Positions 9,025 through 16,962 of a DNA stretch of 64,000 bases are shown one piece after another; the first letter of the stretch is position 1; every line of letters starts with the position of its first letter. The stretch spans positions 26,876 through 90,875 of the forward strand of contig JAIETF010000032.1 of the NCBI GenBank assembly GCA_019745415.1, written 5' to 3'. The notes under the pieces are model-generated. The model was not told where the DNA came from. It ran no database searches and was given only the letters and a program-made list of their open reading frames with translations. The DNA comes from Candidatus Obscuribacterales bacterium (lineage in GTDB: Bacteria > Cyanobacteriota > Vampirovibrionia > Obscuribacterales > Obscuribacteraceae). A program made the position numbers and the translations under genes.

Positions 9025-9225
9025 TTCTAGTCTATCGGAGAGCCTGTATCTACCAGGCAGGCTCTCCGAAGACAAACCGATCAAGGGCTGAATAGAAAGA
9101 AAGGAAAATTTTTTGCTTGAGAAATATTATAGATTGTAGTAAACAAAAATCAAAAGAAGCGATTTGCTGAAAGTTTTGCTGGTGGGAATAAATATCCTTA
9201 TTAGACTGGTCGTCTCTAGTTGGGT

Positions 9226-9271
9226 AAAAAGAAAACGGTCCGGACCTGCATTTCTGCAAGATCCGGACCGT
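9226..9271 (-). terminator. Rho-independent terminator of pepF
   Basis: A 10-bp perfect stem (9235-9244 with 9262-9271) encloses a smaller TGCA/TGCA hairpin. On the minus strand it runs directly into TTTTCTTTTT. Confidence 0.9.
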
Positions 9272-9296
9272 CTCTTAAAAATCAGCGTCTACGCGC

Positions 9297-11162
9297 TCAG
9301 GCCTTGACCGCCTTTTCGTCGGCGTCCGCCTGCACGATCAGCGCCTCGAGCTGGTCGAGATAGCTGGTGAAGACGTCGAGAGCCGACTTGATGGCATCCG
9401 GGCTGGAGAGATCCACGCCGGCGCCCTGAAGCAGGTTGATGCTGAAATCGGAGCAGCCGCCCGAGAGGAACTTCAGATAGCGGTCCACCGCCGGCTGGCC
9501 TTCCTTGAGGATCTGCTCCGACAGAGCCGTGGCCGCCGAGATGCCGGTGGCGTACTTGTAGACGTAGAAGGAGTTGTAGAAGTGCGGGATGCGCGCCCAC
9601 TCGATCTTGACCGGATCGTCGTCGACCACGCAGTCGCCATAGTACTTCTTGTTCAGGTCGAGGAAGATCTCCGACAGCCGGTCAGCCGTCAGCGCCTCGC
9701 CCCGTTCCGCCGCTTCGTGGGCCAGCATCTCGAACTCGGCAAAGAGAGTCTGGCGGAAGAATGTGGCACGGAAGGCATCGAGCTGGTGGTCGATGAGGTA
9801 ACGCTTCACTGCCGGGTCGCTCTCGGTGGAGAGCAGGTGATGCGCCAGCAGGGCCTCGTTGCAGGTACTCGCCACTTCAGCCACGAAGATGGTGTAGTTG
9901 GAGTACTGATAGGGCTGCGCACGACGCGAGAAGAACGAGTGCATGGAGTGTCCGGCCTCGTGGGCGAGGGTGAACATCTGCTCCAGCTTGTCCTTCCAGT
10001 TCATGAGCATGTACGGAGGCGTACCGAAAGTGCCGCCGCTGTAGGCGCCGGAGCGCTTGCCCTTGTTCTCGACCACGTCCACCCAGCGCGAGTCGAAACC
10101 GATGCGCAGGTTGTCGACGTATTCCTGACCGAGGGGCTTGACCGCTTCCAGGATGATCTTCTGTGCCGTCGGATAGTCGACCTTGTAGTCGACCGAACCA
10201 ACCACCGGTGCATAGAGGTCCCAGAGGCGAATCTTGCCGGCGGGCAGGAGACCCTGCTTGGCCAGCTCACGCTCCTTCAGCTTGACCAGGCGGTGCAGAA
10301 CCGGCAGGTAAGCGTGGGCGGTTTCGATCAGGCTCTTGTACACCGAGAGGGGCACATTGTCCGGACCGAGGGCCGCTTCCAGGCAGGAGCCGTAGCGACG
10401 GGCGCGGGCGTTGAAGATGTTGGCCTGCACCTGCGCCGAATAGATGGCGGCGACGGTGTTGCGGCTCTTTTCGAAGGTCTCCATCATGCCGCGATAGGCA
10501 TTCTCGCGCAGGACGCTGTCGCGGCTGTGCAGGAAGACGCCGTAGCTGCCGTGGGTGAGCTGGTGCTCGTTGCCCTGGGAGTCCTTCACCTTGGGGAACT
10601 GGATATCGGCATTGTCGAACATGCCGAAGATGGTCTGCGGACCCTGTGCCACCATCGACTGCTGGGCGAGCAGTTCCTCCACCTCGGGGCTGCGCACATG
10701 GGCGCGCTCGCGGTTGAGTTCATCGAACTGCTGCTTCCAGAGCGAGAGGCTCGGATACTTGGTGATGAAAGAAGCCAGACGCTCAGGCTTCATCGAGAGA
10801 AGCTCGGGAGTAGACCAGGCCACCGCCGCACCGTATTTGGTGTAAAGCCCGCGGATCTTGTCCTCGCGCTCCTGGTTGGCGGTGTTGGCGGTGTCTTCGT
10901 CGGCCTTCATGCTGGCGTAGACATAGAGCTTGCTGAGCTGCTCGCCGGCCTTGTCGCGCTCGCTCAGGAAAGCGAGCAGCTGCTTGCCGGAACGCTTCAG
11001 CTTGCCCTTGAACTCGGGGAGACGGGCCACCATCGCTTCTGTGGACGCATAGGCAGCGTCCCAGTCGGCTTCGGTGGCGAAGATTTTGGAGAGGTCCCAG
11101 GTCAGCTCGACGGGAACGTCGATACGGGCGGGGAGTTCTCCGAGTACAGTAGCAGTAGTCAT
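9297..11162 (-). CDS. pepF: Oligoendopeptidase F (M3 family metallopeptidase)
   Basis: At 621 residues the length fits PepF. The zinc motif HEAGH is near residue 400 in 'FTLAHEAGHSMHSFF', with the downstream Glu ligand in 'FVAEVASTCNEALL'. The N-terminal half shows the helical PepF signature 'TWDLSKIFATEADWDAA' and the C-terminal third has 'YKYATGISAA'. PepF digests peptides of about 7-17 residues in the cytosol, after larger proteases. No signal peptide is present. AGGAG lies five bases before the ATG. Codons are almost entirely C/G-ending. It is a single gene with its own terminator. Confidence 0.95.
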   Translation of the reverse strand: MTTATVLGELPARIDVPVELTWDLSKIFATEADWDAAYASTEAMVARLPEFKGKLKRSGKQLLAFLSERDKAGEQLSKLYVYASMKADEDTANTANQEREDKIRGLYTKYGAAVAWSTPELLSMKPERLASFITKYPSLSLWKQQFDELNRERAHVRSPEVEELLAQQSMVAQGPQTIFGMFDNADIQFPKVKDSQGNEHQLTHGSYGVFLHSRDSVLRENAYRGMMETFEKSRNTVAAIYSAQVQANIFNARARRYGSCLEAALGPDNVPLSVYKSLIETAHAYLPVLHRLVKLKERELAKQGLLPAGKIRLWDLYAPVVGSVDYKVDYPTAQKIILEAVKPLGQEYVDNLRIGFDSRWVDVVENKGKRSGAYSGGTFGTPPYMLMNWKDKLEQMFTLAHEAGHSMHSFFSRRAQPYQYSNYTIFVAEVASTCNEALLAHHLLSTESDPAVKRYLIDHQLDAFRATFFRQTLFAEFEMLAHEAAERGEALTADRLSEIFLDLNKKYYGDCVVDDDPVKIEWARIPHFYNSFYVYKYATGISAATALSEQILKEGQPAVDRYLKFLSGGCSDFSINLLQGAGVDLSSPDAIKSALDVFTSYLDQLEALIVQADADEKAVKA

Positions 11163-11720
11163 GTGTGCTCCTAATTTGGACCAGGTTGTTGATAACCCAA
11201 GACCTCGGTCTGGCTGGAAACCGTATAGACAGCTAGTAAATCATTTTTTTAGTTCAGGTCACCAGACAAAAGGAGGAATTGGGGTTAAAAAGACACCTCG
11301 ACAGTAAATTAGAGCTGCCGGCATTGCCAAGGTCTTTTGTCGGCAAACCTCAGTGCCTGGGTAAACGTTCTCGGGCGTGGAAATATCGGAGGAGTCTCGT
11401 AACGCCCAGATATTGAGATGCCAAGCGGTGGTGCTGCGAAAACCTCTTCATTAGAGGCTCTTCAGTAAAAATGGCGGAGCCAGCGCGAACCGGTCAAAAT
11501 CCTTGCTGCATATCAAAAATAAAAGGCAATTAAAACAATCAAGAGTGATTTTCTGGGCTTTTTATTTGCTTTCGTCTTGATGCCTAGTCTAGGTTGCAAT
11601 TACTTTCTTACTTCCTTTCTGGACTGAATCAAACCAAAGTTTCTCAAACCACCGACAACTACCTTGTCAGTGCTTCAGCATCAGCGTATGGCTGCTGCTC
11701 AACTCATGCGGAGTATGTCT
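11163..11720. other. Spacer between divergent pepF and adenylate kinase genes
   Basis: About 560 bases hold the divergent promoters of two genes. The sequence is A/T-rich towards both genes. I see no RNA gene or coding frame and cannot place promoter boxes firmly. Confidence 0.35.
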
Positions 11721-12476
11721 ATGAAAGCTTTTCGTGGGGCTGAATTTCTCATCAGCCTGAATTTTTGGCTGAAGCGCAAGTTCGTTTGGCCCTTCTTCCC
11801 GTCCAGCCGCCCTCGCATCATCGCTCTCCTCGGTGGTCCAGGCGCAGGCAAGGGTACGGTTGCAGGGCAACTCGCTCCAGCTCTCAAGCTGACGCATATC
11901 AGTACTGGTGCCCTCATTCGCAAAGAGATCGCCCAGGGTACTGAGTTTGGCAAACGGGTCAAGGACATGGTCGAGAAGGGACAGCTCATCCCCGACCAAA
12001 TGGCTCTCGACCTTCTGGAACGTGCCCTGAGAGCTCCTGAGAACGCTCGTGGCGCCATCCTCGACGGCTTTCCTCGTTCCAGAGGGCAGGCTGAGTTGCT
12101 CGACAAGCTGCTCTCATCTTGGGGGCTCTCGGTGGAAAAAGCCGTCTGGCTTGAACTATCCGAGAACGACCTGATAGAGCGGCTTTCGCTGCGGCGTACT
12201 TGCTCGAATTCGGCCTGCGGGCGCTCATACCATCTCAAGTTTGAGCCCCCCAAGCGCGATGGTGTCTGTGATGCTTGTTCCAGCTCGCTGTACCAACGCA
12301 AAGACGATGCCCCCGAGTCGATTCGGGAGCGTCTTGTCACCTACCGCGAAGAGTCGAAGCCTTTGCGGTCTTACTATCAGCGCACCATGGGCGGTGCGCT
12401 GGTTTTCGTCAACCCGACCAATGCCATGACCAAAGAGCAGGTGCTGGCAAAGGTCAAAGCTGTCGTCAACGACTAA
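11721..12476 (+). CDS. Adenylate kinase family nucleoside monophosphate kinase
   Basis: The start at 11721 is chosen for a GGAG seven bases upstream; earlier in-frame starts (TTG at 11664, ATG at 11688) lack one. That gives 251 residues. About 35 extra N-terminal residues (hydrophobic 'FLISLNFWLKRKFVWPFF') precede the Walker A 'GGPGAGKGT'. The NMP-binding 'STGALIRKEI', 'DGFPRS' and a LID domain with four cysteines in two pairs (a zinc-type LID) follow. It interconverts AMP, ADP and ATP. The N-terminal extension is not usual for Adk and could tether it to the membrane. It heads an operon with an unknown protein (11-base gap, ribosome binding site touching the stop) and a ClpP-like protease. 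It may be a second Adk-like copy rather than the housekeeping enzyme. Confidence 0.85.
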   Translation: MKAFRGAEFLISLNFWLKRKFVWPFFPSSRPRIIALLGGPGAGKGTVAGQLAPALKLTHISTGALIRKEIAQGTEFGKRVKDMVEKGQLIPDQMALDLLERALRAPENARGAILDGFPRSRGQAELLDKLLSSWGLSVEKAVWLELSENDLIERLSLRRTCSNSACGRSYHLKFEPPKRDGVCDACSSSLYQRKDDAPESIRERLVTYREESKPLRSYYQRTMGGALVFVNPTNAMTKEQVLAKVKAVVND

Positions 12477-12487
12477 GGAGAGAAGCC

Positions 12488-12907
12488 ATGAATGCGCATC
12501 TGCAGAACGATCTGAGCGAGGTTGCATACCACGCACTGGAAGCGGCTCGCTATCAAAGCGAGACCGATCGAATTTTGGCTCGGCACGGTGACGCCGTCGC
12601 CACTTTCTTCCCCGATCCCATCGAACTGGAAGAGAGTGGTGCTTCGCTGACCGTGCTTCATCAGGCCATGCAGAATGGTCTCACCGCACCGGTTCTCGGG
12701 CGGTTGCTTGCTGCAGGAGTCGAGCCAGGCGTTCTCAGCGACGCTCTGGCCGGCGGTCTGGAGCCGAGCGCCCTCGAGCATCTGGTCGAGACCTATGGAG
12801 AAGATTTGGCCGGGCATCTGGCCAACTTCGTGGAAGCGCAGCAGGATGCTTCTTCCGAGTCGGGGCAGGACCGCATCGATCGGGTTCTGTCCCGTCTGGG
12901 CGAGTAA
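12488..12907 (+). CDS. Hypothetical protein, 139 residues
   Basis: I do not recognise the family. The start ATG has AAGGAGAG eight bases upstream, fused to the stop of the adenylate kinase gene, so translation is probably coupled. The protein is acidic and largely helical. It has a His/Glu-rich N-terminus, then repeated helix-turn pieces of similar pattern ('LGRLLAAGVEPGVLSDALAGGLEPSALEHLVE') that look like two short tandem helical repeats. There is no signal peptide or membrane segment. It sits between adenylate kinase and a ClpP-like protease, which suggests an adaptor or partner role, but this is only inferred from position. Confidence 0.75.
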   Translation: MNAHLQNDLSEVAYHALEAARYQSETDRILARHGDAVATFFPDPIELEESGASLTVLHQAMQNGLTAPVLGRLLAAGVEPGVLSDALAGGLEPSALEHLVETYGEDLAGHLANFVEAQQDASSESGQDRIDRVLSRLGE

Positions 12908-13009
12908 TTCGCCTATCAGAAATTTATTCCTGACTTTCAACCCTGAACAGCGTCGATCACGATCAAACAATAAGGAAATCTTGCTTCGACGCAGAACTGA
13001 GAGAAATCA

Positions 13010-13879
13010 ATGAGTAACGATACTCTGAACCCCAAGGACGCTGCACCTGCTCAGGCGGCTGCAGCCGATAATAACAAGGCCACGCCCAAGACCACGACTC
13101 AGACCCTGGACGAGGAGCTGAAGCGCCTGCAGATTCAGGAAGCGCGGTTGCGGGTGGAAAAGGCGCGTGCCGACAAGACGAATGCCGCCCAGGAAGCTGG
13201 CATCAAGCTGGAGTTGTCGCGGGCGCAGTTGCGCAGCGCCCAGCTCGATCTGGAGAAGAAGGAGCGTGATGCTGCTCGTGAGAAGGCTTCGGCCGACGAG
13301 AATCTCACCTACACCTTCTATGACGGTGTCACCGACGAAAGCATCAAGCCTGCTCTGCAGAAGCTTGGTGACTGGAAGCGGCGCTTCCCCGGCAAGGCGA
13401 TCACGGTCATCATCAACTCGCCCGGCGGGTCGGTGCTGGCTGGTCTGGCGCTCTATGACTACCTGCAGATGCTGCGGGGCGAAGGGCACCACATCACGGT
13501 TGTCTGCTTCGGCATGGCGGCTTCGATGGGCGGCATTCTGCTGCAGGCCGGTGACCGTCGTCTGGTGGGCGCCAATTCCAAGGTCCTCATCCATGCTGTC
13601 TCGGGCGGTGCCATCGGTACCGTCCATGCCATGGAAGACCGTGTCGCCTTCTCGCGCAGCCTCTGGGAGAATCTGAAGAAGATTCTCGCCACTCGTTCGG
13701 TGCTCAGTGAAGCGCAGATCGAGGAGCGTGCGCATCGCAAGGACTGGTGGCTCGACGCGGCCGAAGCTATTGCCCTCGGCTTCGCCGACGAAGTGGTGCC
13801 TGCTCCGGCATTTGCCGGCGCCAAGCCCAAGGCTCTGGCTCCCGCGAATTCGAAGAGGCGTTCGCGCCGTCGTCGCTGA
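13010..13879 (+). CDS. ClpP-family serine protease with N-terminal coiled coil
   Basis: The 289-residue protein has an Ala/Lys/Glu-rich coiled coil from about residue 33 to 97, then a ClpP/crotonase-fold core. The triad is visible: Ser172 in 'GMAASMGG', His195 in 'VLIHAVSGG' and Asp245 in 'RKDWWLDAAEA'. 'INSPGGSV' forms the oxyanion strand. Housekeeping ClpP is about 200 residues without such a coil, so this is a variant that may assemble differently or be guided by the coil. A basic tail ends RRSRRRR. The ribosome binding site is weak. It follows the 139-residue unknown by 102 bases, and a strong terminator follows. Confidence 0.85.
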   Translation: MSNDTLNPKDAAPAQAAAADNNKATPKTTTQTLDEELKRLQIQEARLRVEKARADKTNAAQEAGIKLELSRAQLRSAQLDLEKKERDAAREKASADENLTYTFYDGVTDESIKPALQKLGDWKRRFPGKAITVIINSPGGSVLAGLALYDYLQMLRGEGHHITVVCFGMAASMGGILLQAGDRRLVGANSKVLIHAVSGGAIGTVHAMEDRVAFSRSLWENLKKILATRSVLSEAQIEERAHRKDWWLDAAEAIALGFADEVVPAPAFAGAKPKALAPANSKRRSRRRR

Positions 13880-13916
13880 GTCTTGCGGCTTCGCCCGTTG
13901 ACTCGGTGACTCTTGA

Positions 13917-13950
13917 GAAGGAGGACGGTTATCCGTCCTCCTTCTTTTTT
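13917..13950 (+). terminator. Rho-independent terminator of the adk-like/clpP-like operon
   Basis: A perfect 12-bp stem (13917-13928 with 13933-13944) with a TTAT loop is followed immediately by six T. Confidence 0.95.
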
Positions 13951-14108
13951 GCCTGATTATTTATGGTAAAGTTGTTTTTGCTGCTTTTATCTTGTTGCCC
14001 TCTATATCGATAGACCAATAAGATGCAAGTAAGAAGCAAGACGCTCTTTGTTTATCAGGGTAAAATGACCATAAGACCTAAGATAATCTGAAAGAGTTTG
14101 AGGTTGTT

Positions 14109-15551
14109 GTGCGAGAGCATCAAATCAGCGTCAATTTGAAGCCGCAGCAGTTCGAACTATTGCAGCGTTTGGCTCGTGAGAAGGGCTATAAGTCTGTCAG
14201 TGCTTATGTGCGCGAGAAGATTGTGGAATTAGCTATGAATCTTGAGCCGGCTGGCGATAAAGAAGTCGGTGGCGCCGGTGCCCAGGCATTTGTCGATGCC
14301 AAGTTGGTCAAAGATCTAGAAAGAATCCACGAAGAATTGCGTCATTTCGTGCAAGAGTCGCTTGGTGCTGTAGTTGAAGGAAGTCTGCCGGTAGAAAGCA
14401 CCGATATGGATTCAAAAGTGAAAATAGAAAGGGCAGACGACATTCAGGTGCGCGAAGACGTCAATCGCTTTGAAGGACAAGCAATTCCTCGCTCTAATCT
14501 GGGAGGTTTCGGCTTTGGCCTGGGCGGCTTAGGGGCAATGTTCGGTGAAAGATCCGGCGGTAGAGCAGGCGGTGCCGGTCTGCTGGGTGGGGGCGATAGG
14601 CTCTCTGGTTACAGAGAAATTTTGGATGACTTAGAGGAGCTTGCCGACCGTGCTTTCTCCATCTCTCCGCGCCTGGGTTCTATAGAAGAAGAAACAAAAC
14701 CGGAAAGTGGACAAGATAAAGAAGTGGCTGCCACCGCTTTACCTGTGCTGGAAGAGATTCCACTGGAAATGGTTTCGGTGGTGCCGCCTGTCGATGTAAA
14801 TGCTCTTTCAGTGGAGCTGACATTGCCGGAGGTGAATGAAGTTTCGAATGTTGATGATGCAGTTGCAGCTATCGCTGATATTGAATCTTCAGCAGCGCCG
14901 CCTGGCCCAGTTGAGCCGGTTGCAGTAAGCCAAGATGAGCCGGCTGTAATAAGCCAAGATGAGTCTGCTGTAACGAGCCAGCCTGAGCCGGCTGTAACGA
15001 GCCAGCCTGAGCCGGCTGCAGTAAGCCAAGATGAGTCTGAAAGTCGATTCTCGGGCAGCGAAGAGGTTCCTATTCCGGTTCCTGAGCACGAAATGGTAGC
15101 CATGGCTGAGGATGATTTATTAAGCGACTTGCTGGACAATGAGCTTATCGCTCTCAGTCAGGCGCCTCGAACTGAGAATCCATTTGTTAACCTTGCCAGC
15201 CCGGGTTTTGTTTTCACTCCTGAAGTGTCTGCTGCTCAAGCTGTCGACATACCTGAGCAGCAAGAAATTCCGGAACTGCAAGACAGTCAGGCGCAACAGC
15301 CAAGCCTTGAGCCATTCGGTTCTCTGGAAGAAGAAGAGCTGACACCTGAATCAGGGATGGGTGCCCTGGCTGATTCTCTAGAGTTGGATGGTGCTGCCAA
15401 TGTGAACAAAACCTCATCGGACGATGACAAAACCGCAAAGCCAGACGGGGTAGTCAAGGGGAGTCCTCAGGGGGGAGAGTCCCAGGATGTAAGTAGCGGT
15501 GGGGTTTCCGGTCTCAGTGGTGGTCCTCCCCCAAAGAGACGTCGAACATGA
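14109..15551 (+). CDS. Hypothetical acidic protein with N-terminal ribbon-helix-helix-like segment and 8-residue tandem repeats
   Basis: The start is GTG at 14109 after GAGG. The first 45 residues (REHQISVNLKPQQFELLQRL, then an AYVREKIVEL helix) look like a ribbon-helix-helix or Arc-like DNA-binding unit. A glycine-rich patch (residues about 132-165) follows, then some 270 acidic, Pro/Glu/Ser-rich disordered residues. Inside these are five 24-base repeats coding for E-P/S-A-V-x-S-Q-D/P. The C-terminus is basic (PPPKRRRT). No transmembrane segment is seen. This could be a regulator with a long interaction tail or a scaffolding protein; the function is unknown. Confidence 0.7.
   Translation: MREHQISVNLKPQQFELLQRLAREKGYKSVSAYVREKIVELAMNLEPAGDKEVGGAGAQAFVDAKLVKDLERIHEELRHFVQESLGAVVEGSLPVESTDMDSKVKIERADDIQVREDVNRFEGQAIPRSNLGGFGFGLGGLGAMFGERSGGRAGGAGLLGGGDRLSGYREILDDLEELADRAFSISPRLGSIEEETKPESGQDKEVAATALPVLEEIPLEMVSVVPPVDVNALSVELTLPEVNEVSNVDDAVAAIADIESSAAPPGPVEPVAVSQDEPAVISQDESAVTSQPEPAVTSQPEPAAVSQDESESRFSGSEEVPIPVPEHEMVAMAEDDLLSDLLDNELIALSQAPRTENPFVNLASPGFVFTPEVSAAQAVDIPEQQEIPELQDSQAQQPSLEPFGSLEEEELTPESGMGALADSLELDGAANVNKTSSDDDKTAKPDGVVKGSPQGGESQDVSSGGVSGLSGGPPPKRRRT
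14913..15032 (+). repeat. Five tandem 24-bp coding repeats
   Basis: Five successive 24-base units start GAG(CCG/TCT) and contain GTA/GCA-(A/G)TA/ACG-AGC-CA(A/G). They encode eight-residue units of the type E-P-A-V-x-S-Q-D/P. Units differ by a few bases, with two neighbouring units nearly identical, as expected for slippage or unequal exchange. Confidence 0.9.
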
Positions 15552-15597
15552 GACGCGTTGAATTGACGCTAGCCCCTTGACCACATAACATGGCTAT

Positions 15598-15653
15598 GGT
15601 CGCACTGGGTAGTGCATTGCAGACCGTCCGAGAGGCAAGCCCCTCCGGCTCGG
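15598..15653 (+). other. Structured intergenic element, possible leader or small RNA
   Basis: Between two hypothetical genes, a GC-rich stretch folds on paper into two neighbouring hairpins. The first is GGTC/GACC outside GCACT/AGTGC with a GGGT loop (15598-15625). The second is CCGAG/CTCGG (15628-15632 with 15649-15653) enclosing a GC-rich apex. The composition differs from the AT-rich spacers nearby and no open frame explains it. It could be an RNA leader of the gene at 15742 or a separate small RNA. I could not assign a known family. Confidence 0.35.
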
Positions 15654-15741
15654 TTAAGTTCGCTCGCAGACGACCGCGTGACCCCCAAGGCTCATTACAT
15701 TCTCGGTAGGCGTGGTATATAGGGAAATAGGCAGGTAAGCT

Positions 15742-16149
15742 ATGGCTCGAAACTTTATGGAAACAGAAAGACCCAACGAAATTCAGCAAAATCAAGCGGA
15801 AGCGGTGGATCTGCGAATGCAACCGCGGCAAAGTGAGTTTGCCAATCTCAACATTCCGGAACCGAAGCTGGAAGTAGAGGATGACAAGTTCAAACCTCTC
15901 TTTGATCCTAAATATGCGTTGCAGCCGGAGAATTACCCCAATGGAGGTATTCAAGGTTTTTATAACGCTTCCTTTGACCGTCTGAAGTCACAAGAAGCTA
16001 GATTGCCTAACGCATCTGCTTCCGAAATTTTGGCTATGATTCACAACAACACTGTGCTTGGTGCTTGCACTGAGTATCGTTGCAGCAAAGTGGTGCAGCG
16101 TCATATCGCCAATGAAAACATGAAAAATGATGGCTATCTAGAATGCTAA
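15742..16149 (+). CDS. Hypothetical protein, 135 residues
   Basis: I do not recognise this protein. The start ATG follows GCAGG at about seven bases. The N-terminal 65 residues are polar, with many Gln, Glu and Pro, and probably disordered. The C-terminal half (from 'YNASFDRLKSQEARLP') is helical and ends with three cysteines ('ACTEYRC' and a final Cys). No signal peptide or membrane segment is seen. It is preceded by a structured, GC-rich spacer and followed by a bidirectional terminator. Confidence 0.6.
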   Translation: MARNFMETERPNEIQQNQAEAVDLRMQPRQSEFANLNIPEPKLEVEDDKFKPLFDPKYALQPENYPNGGIQGFYNASFDRLKSQEARLPNASASEILAMIHNNTVLGACTEYRCSKVVQRHIANENMKNDGYLEC

Positions 16150-16195
16150 AGCTGCGCAGAGCTTGAGGCTCGGCAGTCTATCACCCACGAGAATT

Positions 16196-16225
16196 AAAAG
16201 AGCCGCCTTGCCGGGCGGCTCTTTT
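16196..16225. terminator. Bidirectional terminator between convergent genes
   Basis: A 12-bp perfect stem (16196-16207 with 16214-16225) has AAAA at one foot and TTTT at the other, so it can end transcription from both the gene at 15742 and the gene at 16253. Confidence 0.9.
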
Positions 16226-16252
16226 GCTTTGGTTTGTCTTCTCTTGTCGAGA

Positions 16253-16903
16253 TTATTGGGCGGGCTTAATTGAAGTGATCAGCGAAACAAAGCTCTTCAC
16301 CCTGTCTATGTTGATTGTGTCGCCGTTTTGCTGCGCAATAATCAAGACCATACGGTCTTCGCCTTCGGGGGCGCAGGCCGCAATCAGAGAAGCAGCAGTG
16401 GTGCCGCCCTTAGCCTGTGTTTTGCCATAGACATAAGGAACCTTGGTGCCGGCAATGTCGAACTCCCCTTCGCCACTCACATCGAGCTTGCCTCCTGCAC
16501 CGGTGGCAGCTGCAGAAGAAGGCATTTCTTTGCCCCCTTTCAAAGCTTCAATGAAGTCTTTGGCTGTTATCTTTTTGCTGGCTTCCATTTTGTACGACAT
16601 AAGCATGTATGTATCTTTGGCTGCTTCGTCGTTTATTGCTGCAAATTGGAAAGCGCCCATGAGATTTTTGCCGACTGCATACTTTAAGTTTGCAGGCAGG
16701 GGAGACATTGTGACAATTGAGTTTGCAGCTTTTTCAACTGCTTTCGGGTCGGCAAAGTCGCCGAAAAGCGACCACAAAAGACCACCCACAACGAGAAGTC
16801 CGATGAGGCTGAGTACGCCCAGACCAATAAGGATCTTGGCCCAAAGAGCAAGACCGCGACCCCTACGGTAGTGGTTCCAGTTCCTGTAGCTGATTTGCTG
16901 CAT
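16253..16903 (-). CDS. Hypothetical single-pass membrane protein
   Basis: The 216-residue protein has a short basic, aromatic N-terminus (residues 1-17) and one strong transmembrane helix at about 20-48 ('AKILIGLGVLSLIGLLVVGGLLW'). A soluble C-terminal domain follows, presumably outside the membrane. The domain has a lysine-rich helix ('KKITAKDFIEALKGGKEMP'), an Ala/Gly linker and a beta-rich end ('FDIAGTKVPYVYG', 'RMVLIIAQQNG'). I cannot name the fold; the pattern resembles small periplasmic domains of unknown function. It is a single gene, convergent with the 135-residue unknown. Confidence 0.7.
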   Translation of the reverse strand: MQQISYRNWNHYRRGRGLALWAKILIGLGVLSLIGLLVVGGLLWSLFGDFADPKAVEKAANSIVTMSPLPANLKYAVGKNLMGAFQFAAINDEAAKDTYMLMSYKMEASKKITAKDFIEALKGGKEMPSSAAATGAGGKLDVSGEGEFDIAGTKVPYVYGKTQAKGGTTAASLIAACAPEGEDRMVLIIAQQNGDTINIDRVKSFVSLITSIKPAQ

Positions 16904-16962
16904 AGTAAGTCTCTCGTTCTAAGAGTAAAAACGAGTACATACTAGCATCTTTGCTGCAGTCT

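Noticed and set aside
9582..11174. Long plus-strand frame of 530 codons opposite pepF
   Set aside because: It is a shadow of pepF caused by strong C/G-ending codons; it is rich in Val, Leu, Gly and Arg with no domain and no ribosome binding site.
15622..15640. Resemblance of GACCGTCCGAGA to a piece of 6S RNA
   Set aside because: Only a dozen bases are similar; the long closing stem and central bubble of 6S RNA are not seen.
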